Made by a program: the position numbers and the translations under genes. From Corbicula japonica (taxonomy: Eukaryota > Mollusca > Bivalvia > Venerida > Cyrenidae), in assembly GCA_038501625.1 (NCBI GenBank), contig JAZAYU010000001.1, positions 3,782,001-3,846,000 on the forward strand: a DNA stretch of 64,000 nt, in the 5' to 3' direction. Shown in pieces: positions 63,101 through 64,000 of this stretch. Numbering within the stretch: the first letter of the stretch is position 1; each line of letters starts with the position of its first letter. The notes under the pieces were generated by a model that made no database searches, was not told the DNA's origin, and saw only the letters and a list, made by a program, of their open reading frames with translations.

Positions 63101-64000
63101 CTTAATATGAAATGTGTTTCTTACTGCTTTGCAATTCCCCTGAATGACTATGAGAAGACGTGCAACTGAGCATGAATACATGAACAACAATCACTTATTT
63201 CTATGTAAAGCGGATATAGTTGATATTTCTAATGCCCAATATCTGAGGGTCGCAAACAGCTTAAAGTGCAATTTAGAGCTATTTCGCGCATGAAAGAGAC
63301 TTATGTTCATGTTCTTAGTTGTTATAAGCGGAGTGTGTCATGAAAATTAATGTTAAGTTCTGTAAACTCGAACATTGTTGAATAATCCATTTGCAAATGG
63401 TACAACGTTTGAGGGTCAGCAATAAATAATGCGCTGAACGTTCTTTGTTTCAGATGGTTTTCTTACTGCTTTCCAATTTCTCTTAAATTGTTATCCGAAA
63501 CCTTGGAAAAGGATGTGATTCGGATATTTCGTATGAATAAATGAAAACTAACAACGTTATTGTATGTACAAAGCACATAGTTGGTAATTCGAATGTCCAA
63601 TACCTGAGGGTCGCGAACATCGTAAAGTGTATTTTAGAGGCAATTGGCACATTTAGGAGATTTTTTATGGTTAGAAAGTTGTTATAAGCATAGGATTTAA
63701 TGTCACATAATGTTAGGTTTTGTAAACTTAAACATATTGTTCAAGCGTACATTTGTAATGGGTACAATACTTGAGGGTCAATATTAACGTATGTACCTTA
63801 TAACAAATGCTGGTTGTTGCTGTCATGCGATTTCTCTATTATTATGTTGAGAATCGTAAGAAAAATATCTGATTCATGTTTCGTTTACCTAATACATTAA
63901 AACCAATCATTTTATCATATTTACATCACGTATTTTGAGCATTTCTAAACCCCAACACCTGAGGGTCGCGAAAAAGAGAAGAGAAACGGATTGTTTTTGA
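60120..64000. repeat. Satellite array with ~1.4-kb higher-order repeat, running off the window
   Basis: The phrase cttgagggtc, or close variants, recurs about every 160-190 bases from 60450 to 63960. Neighbouring sub-monomers differ, but the series repeats after eight. The 'atgggtacaacacttgaggg ttact' type recurs at 61278 and 62702; 'acccaacacctgagggtcgc' at about 61130, 62555 and 63955; 'ggtctcggacatcgtaaagt' at 62210 and, slightly changed, 63600. The first unit (60238-61277) has only six sub-monomers. Left edge approximate; right edge not reached. Frames inside (such as 62787-63086) are not genes. Confidence 0.85.

Overview
This window is animal nuclear DNA, most likely from a bivalve mollusc. 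It is AT-rich and gene-poor, it has spliced genes with GT/AG introns, and it is filled with non-autonomous transposable elements and satellites. The metazoan assignment rests on the N-terminal methyltransferase genes and an extracellular leucine-rich-repeat gene. The bivalve assignment is inference: two elements have the 'hairpin - tetranucleotide microsatellite - ~145-170 bp tandem repeats - hairpin - CTAG' layout described for mollusc Helentron-type (pearl/HINE) elements.

Only three genes can be supported. (1) A single-coding-exon LRR surface protein of 539 aa lies at 31594-33213 (+). (2) and (3) are two tandem two-exon paralogues of the N-terminal X-Pro-Lys methyltransferase NTMT1/METTL11A, both on the minus strand. 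Copy A has exons 50781-50587 and 45114-44596 (237 aa). Copy B has exons 59536-59357 and 57182-56670 (230 aa). Both share one phase-0 intron at the same codon, and both keep the S-adenosylmethionine-binding and catalytic motifs.

The rest is repeat landscape. 1-12.4 kb: dispersed palindromes, a 2.3 kb Helentron-like element (about 6130-8414) and a 602 bp terminal-inverted-repeat (TIR) element with a TAATAC duplication (9415-10016). 12.48-15.80 kb: a 3.3 kb foldback element. 16-31 kb: AT-rich intergenic DNA with microsatellites and palindromes. 31.6-33.4 kb: the LRR gene. 33.6-39.8 kb: palindromes, a mariner-type TIR element (36063-37464) and a decayed minisatellite. 40.5-42.2 kb: an ~860 bp tandem duplication. 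44.6-59.5 kb: the NTMT pair. Its introns hold nested TIR elements (45468-50313, with 47901-49900 inside it) and a hAT element with a fossil transposase C-terminus (58009-59040). A Helentron-like element (54980-56165) lies between the two genes. From about 60.1 kb to the end: satellite DNA with a higher-order repeat of about 1.4 kb, built of eight ~178 bp sub-monomers.

The most striking repeat is a nearly perfect ~146 bp palindrome present at 11 places. Its two arms can be told apart by a three-base marker and by their outer ends. All repeat units, target duplications and splice sites were read by eye; no alignment or database search was run.
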